From NCBI GenBank assembly GCA_902489275.1, contig CABTZK010000008.1, positions 8,996 through 72,995 of the forward strand: DNA of 64,000 nt, in the 5' to 3' direction. Below are positions 60,228-64,000 of this stretch, piece by piece. The notes under the pieces were generated by a model that saw nothing but the letters and a program-made list of their open reading frames with translations, was not told where the DNA came from and searched no databases. Both the position numbers and the translations under genes were made by a program. The first letter of the stretch is position 1; the number at the start of each line of letters is the position of its first letter. The DNA comes from an uncultured Porphyromonadaceae bacterium (GTDB lineage: Bacteria > Bacteroidota > Bacteroidia > Bacteroidales > Muribaculaceae).

Positions 60228-61121
60228 ATGAAGGAAAAAAAGCATATTCGAGAAATCAGCTTAAACGATGTTCCCCAAATGGGAGCGCTCAAATATTTTG
60301 ACGGAGAGATTGCCTTTGCCGACAATATCGCCTCCGCAACATCTCTAAATTCCGCGTCAAAAATGAATTTCGCGACTTTCGTGTTTTGCGAGCGAGGGGA
60401 GCTCAGCGTCAGGCTCAACAACATTCCTTTCACAATTCGCACCCACGATGCGCTCTTTGTGGCCATGAACACCGTGGTGAGCGATATTGAGAAAAGCGAT
60501 GAGTGTGACTGCAAAATCATCGCGATCAAAGCCGACTACGCGATTCCTTTTGTCAACAAGACCATTTTCGAGACCATCACCCAGATGTCGCACAACCCCG
60601 TGGTCCACTTCACGCAAGACGAGATTAATCTCATGGTGAAATACTACGAGCTGGCTATTTTCAAAATCGAGCATCCCCAGCTCAACTATGGCCGGGAAAC
60701 CATGCTCTACCTGCTGCGAAGCTTTGCGCTCGACTTGCTCTCCAACATGGCCAGCCACGTGGGGAAAGCGCCTGACGACATCTTGAGGCAAGGCGACAAA
60801 CTCTTCCAGCGCTTTGTGCTCATGCTCGCCTCCAACGAGCAAAACCAGCGGAGCGTGCAGTATTTTGCCGACCAGCTTTGCGTCTCGCCCAAGTACTTGA
60901 CCAGCATTTGCAACCAGAAGTGCGGGAAAACGGCCAGCGCGCTCATTGCCAACAGCGTGGCGGGCCGCATCAGGCAACTGCTCCTGTACAGCGACAAGAG
61001 CATCAAGGAGATTGCTGCCGAGTTGAATTTCGACAACCTCTCCTTCTTTGGAAAATATGTGAAAAAGCACTTGGGAGACTCGCCCAACAGTTACCGCAAG
61101 AAAAACGCCTACGGGAAATAG
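60228..61121 (+). CDS. AraC family transcriptional regulator
   Basis: 297 residues. The N-terminal half is a cupin-like sensor domain (FVFCERGELSVRLNNIPF). The C-terminal about 100 residues hold the two helix-turn-helix motifs: FADQLCVSPKYLTSICNQKCG and KEIAAELNFDNLSFFGKYVKKHLG, ending in DSPNSYRKK. The ligand is unknown. Its neighbours are phage-type genes on the other side and an isomerase gene facing it, so the target is not evident from context. Confidence 0.93.
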   Translation: MKEKKHIREISLNDVPQMGALKYFDGEIAFADNIASATSLNSASKMNFATFVFCERGELSVRLNNIPFTIRTHDALFVAMNTVVSDIEKSDECDCKIIAIKADYAIPFVNKTIFETITQMSHNPVVHFTQDEINLMVKYYELAIFKIEHPQLNYGRETMLYLLRSFALDLLSNMASHVGKAPDDILRQGDKLFQRFVLMLASNEQNQRSVQYFADQLCVSPKYLTSICNQKCGKTASALIANSVAGRIRQLLLYSDKSIKEIAAELNFDNLSFFGKYVKKHLGDSPNSYRKKNAYGK

Positions 61122-61188
61122 CCGCGCGCCTTTCATCGCTATGGCCCGGCCCGCCATGGGCTGCTCGGCAAGAAGTGGCGTGACTTGT

Positions 61189-61749
61189 CTACTGGCAACC
61201 GCCGCAGCTGCCGCAGCTGCTTTCATCGCCACAGCCGCTGCAACTGCCACCGCAGCCACAGCCTTGCTGGGGTTTCAGTTCTTCGGGGGTGGGGTCACGC
61301 ACTTCCAGCACTTGGCCCGCGTAGCGCACTCGCTCGCCTGCCAGAGGGTGGTTGAAGTCCATGATGACCTTGCTCGCAGTGACTTTTTTCACGTGACCCA
61401 GCATCTCTCGGTTCTCGCTCGTGCGCATGGGCACCGAGTTGCCCTCGTAGATGTTCTCGCTGTCAAACTTGCCATCCACCTCAAACATCTTCTTGCCCAG
61501 CTCCACAACATAGTCCTGGTTGATTTCGCCAAAAGCCTCGGCTGGCTCCAGGGTGAAGTCAAACGTTGCGCCGCACGCCAAGTTCTCGATGTGCCTCATG
61601 AAAGCCTCGAGCATGCCGGCGTCAGCCCCAAACACGAAACGGTCAGGACGCTCGCTGGTGAACTTGAATACCGACGTTTCTCCGTCTTGTGCCACTATGA
61701 AAATCTCGTAGGCCAGCGAAACCATTTTCCCGAATTGAATTGTTTCCAT
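61189..61749 (-). CDS. slyD: SlyD-type FKBP peptidyl-prolyl isomerase with Cys-rich tail
   Basis: 186 residues. FKBP core with the insert-in-flap domain typical of SlyD (KMVSLAYEI; GADAGMLEAFMRHIENLACG; MDFNHPLAGERVRY). The last about 27 residues are Cys/Gly-rich (QGCGCGGSCSGCGDESSC and more), a likely metal-binding tail comparable to the His/Cys-rich tail of E. coli SlyD. It is a cytosolic folding helper and possible metallochaperone. A TACCTTTG box (minus 61803-61810) lies upstream. Confidence 0.93.
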   Translation of the reverse strand: METIQFGKMVSLAYEIFIVAQDGETSVFKFTSERPDRFVFGADAGMLEAFMRHIENLACGATFDFTLEPAEAFGEINQDYVVELGKKMFEVDGKFDSENIYEGNSVPMRTSENREMLGHVKKVTASKVIMDFNHPLAGERVRYAGQVLEVRDPTPEELKPQQGCGCGGSCSGCGDESSCGSCGGCQ

Positions 61750-61901
61750 CTTCTAATATTAAATAGGTGATAAGAAATAGGTTTTACAATGTTTTTAAGA
61801 CACAAAGGTAAGCAATAATCTACCAAGAACGCCTTAAGGTTTGAAAATTAAATGAAAAAAAAACGATTTTGCTTGGTTTTCAGAATAGAATTCCCTAACT
61901 T

Positions 61902-61909
61902 TACCTTTG
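61902..61909 (+). promoter_or_regulatory. -7 box upstream of the iron alcohol dehydrogenase
   Basis: TACCTTTG, full match, with TTTC 20 bases upstream (61878-61881). The leader to ATG 61967 is about 50 bases. Confidence 0.55.
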
Positions 61910-61966
61910 ATAGAAATTAATAAAAACCAGGAGATCCCGAGAGAACGGGCATCCGCTAAAAAATAA

Positions 61967-63136
61967 ATGATTATGATGAAGAAATTCGGACTTTACATCC
62001 CCACCCGATTGACAGTGGGCCCCGGGGAACTAAAAAACCTGTCGAAACAGCCCCTTCCAGGCAAAAAGGCGCTGATTGTCATCTCGGCAGGCACATCAAT
62101 GAAAAGATATGGATACCTTGACCTGGTCAAGGCCCAACTCAAGGTGGCTGGCGTTGAATGCGAGGTGTTCGACAAGATATTGCCCAATCCCATCAAGTCG
62201 CACGTCGAGCAAGGCACCCAGCTGTGCCTCGACTCGAAATGCGACTTCCTCGTGGGGCTGGGTGGTGGCAGCAGTATCGACACGGCCAAGGCCATTGCTG
62301 TGCTCGCAGCCAGTGGTGGCGACTTGTGGGACTTCTCGCCCACGGGCAAGCAGCTGCCCATCACCAAGGCGCTCCCCATTGTGGCACTCCCCACGACAGC
62401 CGGCACGGGTACAGAGATTGACCCCTGGTTTGTGATTACCGACGAGGAACGCAACGAGAAAATAGGATTTGGCAGCGAGGCCACCATCCCCACGCTGGCC
62501 ATTGTCGATGCTGAGACCATGCTCACCATTCCATCGCGCCTGACGGCCTATCAAGGCTTCGACGCCTTTTTCCACGCGGCCGAGGGCTACATCAACAGCA
62601 AGTGCCACACCCCGCTGAGCGACCTCTATGCCTTAGAGGCCGTGAGACTGCTCTACAAGTATCTGCCGGTGGCCGTGGCCGATGGCCGCGACCTGCACGC
62701 CCGCAGCAAGGTGGCATGGGCCAGCACCCTGGCTGGCATGGTCGAGGCCACGAGCTGCTGCACTGGCGAGCACTCGATGGAGCACGCCATGAGCGCATTC
62801 TACCCCAAGCTGCCTCACGGCGCTGGCTTGATCGCTATTTCGGGCGCTTACTTCAAGGCGTTCAAAAACGATGCGATGAAGCGCTACATGAAGATGGCCG
62901 AGAAGATGACGCTGCAAAAGGCAGCCCGCCCAAGCGATTTCCTCGATGCCTTGGCGTGCATGAGGCGCGAGTGTGGAGTCGACAACATTAAATTGAGCGA
63001 TTGGGGCATCACCCCGGCCGACTTCGAGAAGTTTGCCGACAATGCCATCGCCTCCAATGGCTCGCTCTTTGAGTTCGACCCGCGATTCCTCAGCAAGGAA
63101 GAAATCATCGCTATCTACCAGGAGTCCTACAAGTAG
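61967..63136 (+). CDS. Iron-containing (type III) alcohol dehydrogenase
   Basis: 389 residues, usual length. NAD(P)-binding GLGGGSSIDTAKAIA (about residues 95-110). The metal site is visible as QGFDAFFHAAE (Asp and His) and GEHSMEHAMSAFYPKLPHGAG (His residues; quoted in full only to show spacing). It reduces aldehydes or oxidises primary alcohols or diols in the cytosol; the exact substrate (butanol-, lactaldehyde- or glycerol-type) cannot be read from sequence. Starts at 61967, 61973 or 61976 are all in frame. It is monocistronic. Confidence 0.92.
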   Translation: MIMMKKFGLYIPTRLTVGPGELKNLSKQPLPGKKALIVISAGTSMKRYGYLDLVKAQLKVAGVECEVFDKILPNPIKSHVEQGTQLCLDSKCDFLVGLGGGSSIDTAKAIAVLAASGGDLWDFSPTGKQLPITKALPIVALPTTAGTGTEIDPWFVITDEERNEKIGFGSEATIPTLAIVDAETMLTIPSRLTAYQGFDAFFHAAEGYINSKCHTPLSDLYALEAVRLLYKYLPVAVADGRDLHARSKVAWASTLAGMVEATSCCTGEHSMEHAMSAFYPKLPHGAGLIAISGAYFKAFKNDAMKRYMKMAEKMTLQKAARPSDFLDALACMRRECGVDNIKLSDWGITPADFEKFADNAIASNGSLFEFDPRFLSKEEIIAIYQESYK

Positions 63137-63284
63137 CGTGCGCGTGTGGCATTGAAGCGACACCTTGCGCAAGGGCAAAAGAAGACGATGGCTACATGCA
63201 TCACAGCGGCAGGAGCTTTTGACAAAGTTTCTGCCGCTGCGCTGTTGGAAAAAGCAACGTTGCGATTTCGGATATAAAATGTCG

Positions 63285-63320
63285 TTTTTTTTGCTTTTTT
63301 AATATAAAAAGCAAAAAAAA
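63285..63320. repeat. Perfect A/T inverted repeat
   Basis: TTTTTTTTGCTTTTT (63285-63299) pairs fully with AAAAAGCAAAAAAAA (63306-63320). It could be a bidirectional terminator for the dehydrogenase or an upstream A/T element of the next promoter, which begins 13 bases later. Confidence 0.7.
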
Positions 63321-63332
63321 ACAAGATATGTT

Positions 63333-63362
63333 TTTGATTTATCATATTTATCTGTATCTTTG
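63333..63362 (+). promoter_or_regulatory. Promoter of the choice-of-anchor J gene
   Basis: TTTG (63333-63336), 18 bases, TATCTTTG (63355-63362). Both boxes match. The leader is about 120 bases and includes the 11-base repeats. Confidence 0.7.
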
Positions 63363-63380
63363 CAAAAGGATAATAATCAT

Positions 63381-63435
63381 TAAACAGCAAATAAACAGCA
63401 AATAAACAGCAAATAAACAGCAAATAAACAGCAAA
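63381..63435 (+). repeat. Five tandem copies of TAAACAGCAAA
   Basis: Five exact, adjacent 11-base copies in the untranslated leader of the next gene, 18 bases after its -7 box and 54 bases before its ATG. Confidence 0.95.
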
Positions 63436-63489
63436 AATAGAATTCTATTTACTCATTTTCATTTTATTCACCATTAATTTATCAGCATT

Positions 63490-64000
63490 ATGAAGAAAAT
63501 TTTACTTTTATGTGCAGCCGCTACTGCAATGATGACTGCCTCTGCACAACAGGTTTTACTGGAAGAAGAGTTTGATAACGGTAAAATTCCCGAGACGTGG
63601 CTCAACGTTGATGCCGATGGCGATGGCTACAAGTGGTATGCCATCGACTCGATTTTAGTAGGTCACAAAGGCACTGACGGCTGTGCTTATTCCCATTCCT
63701 ATGTCAATAATGTAGGCGCTACGCATCCCGACAACTGGCTGATTACCCCCCAGATTACGCTGAGCGGCCATTGCACGCTCACCTATTTTGTGGCTGGCCA
63801 AGACCCCAAATTTGCCGCCGAGCACTATGGTGTGTTCCTTTCGGAGACGGGAACCCAAACGACCGACTTCACCGAAACCCTGATTGACGAGACGCTGCCC
63901 AATGGTACGAAGGAATACCATGAGAAAACGATCGACCTGTCAGCGTATGCAGGAAAGGCCGTCTATTTGGCTTTCCGCCACTACAACATTAGTGACATGT
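63490..64000 (+). CDS. Secreted choice-of-anchor J domain protein (3' end beyond the window)
   Basis: The frame opens at ATG 63490 and runs uninterrupted to the window edge (170 codons). A signal peptide (MKKILLLCAAATAMMTASA) is followed by a jelly-roll module of the cleaved-adhesin/choice-of-anchor J type (VLLEEEFDNGKIPETWLNVD; HPDNWLITPQITLSG; TIDLSAYAGKAVYLAFRHYN). In Bacteroidetes such modules occur in large surface or secreted proteins, including adhesins and peptidases. The C-terminal sorting domain, if any, is not visible. It has its own promoter, with a repeat-bearing leader. Confidence 0.8.
   Translation, partial: MKKILLLCAAATAMMTASAQQVLLEEEFDNGKIPETWLNVDADGDGYKWYAIDSILVGHKGTDGCAYSHSYVNNVGATHPDNWLITPQITLSGHCTLTYFVAGQDPKFAAEHYGVFLSETGTQTTDFTETLIDETLPNGTKEYHEKTIDLSAYAGKAVYLAFRHYNISDM

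Larger units (their letters stand above)
63137..63489. other. Intergenic stretch before the choice-of-anchor J gene
   Basis: No gene seen. It contains a hairpin (AGCGGCAG / CTGCCGCT, 63205-63238), a 15-base A/T inverted repeat (63285-63320), a promoter (63333-63362), and five 11-base tandem repeats (63381-63435) in the leader. Confidence 0.7.

Noticed and set aside
63381..63435. Possible CRISPR array
   Set aside because: The units are 11 bases and directly adjacent, with no spacers and no cas genes.

Overview
The window looks like a chromosomal segment of a Bacteroidales bacterium. Evidence: many genes are preceded by the Bacteroidetes sigma-ABfr promoter (TTTG, about 20 bases, then TAnnTTTG), most start codons lack a strong Shine-Dalgarno, SecD and SecF are fused, there is a long NagB-like/PIG-L fusion protein, and the cell-division cluster has the Bacteroidetes form. 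Gene bodies are moderately GC-rich (a sampled sufB line is 60 %). Muribaculaceae or Prevotellaceae are plausible families, but I cannot fix the genus from sequence alone.

Layout. 1-6652: Fe-S assembly genes sufB (cut by the window edge), sufC, sufD, sufS and, separately promoted, sufE. An AT-rich remnant of a restriction-modification system sits between sufB and sufC. 6746-14663: POT-type peptide transporter, a NatAB-like ABC exporter, tRNA-Tyr, a thioredoxin-fold lipoprotein, comM and a PlsC-like acyltransferase. 14705-17649: sigma-54 activator, lptE, TPR-like protein, secG. 17899-20244: secreted two-repeat protein with a dockerin-like tail. 20476-30907: pheT, cupin, yebC, tRNA-Asp, secDF, nhaD, a urea transporter and frr. 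31239-46490: a dcw cluster (rsmH, ftsL-like, ftsI, murE, mraY, murD, ftsW, murG, murC, ftsQ, ftsA, ftsZ), followed by serS. 47891-53760 (mostly minus strand): an ECF sigma operon, thioesterase, alaX-like, lgt, a secreted protein and tag. 53895-58152: a LysR regulator, a YeiH-type transporter and the NagB-like/PIG-L fusion. 58156-60010: two orphan phage-type genes (portal and M15 peptidase). 60228-64000: AraC regulator, SlyD-type isomerase, iron alcohol dehydrogenase and the start of a secreted choice-of-anchor J protein.

How genes work together. SufBCDSE form one Fe-S assembly machine. The dcw genes run from FtsI through the Mur ligases to FtsZ in a tightly spaced or overlapping array, so precursor synthesis, lipid-linked steps, septal transpeptidation and the Z-ring are probably co-expressed. 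SecG, SecDF and Lgt serve protein export and lipoprotein maturation; LptE serves outer-membrane LPS delivery.

The least ordinary pieces are: the methyltransferase/endonuclease chimera inside the suf operon; the isolated, apparently shortened phage portal gene with an M15 peptidase; the NagB-like domain that has lost its catalytic residues but kept a PIG-L deacetylase partner; five 11-base tandem repeats in the leader of a predicted surface protein; and three 10-base repeats across the start of the urea transporter. I did not find a clearly complete new system, CRISPR array, rRNA operon or intact mobile element.
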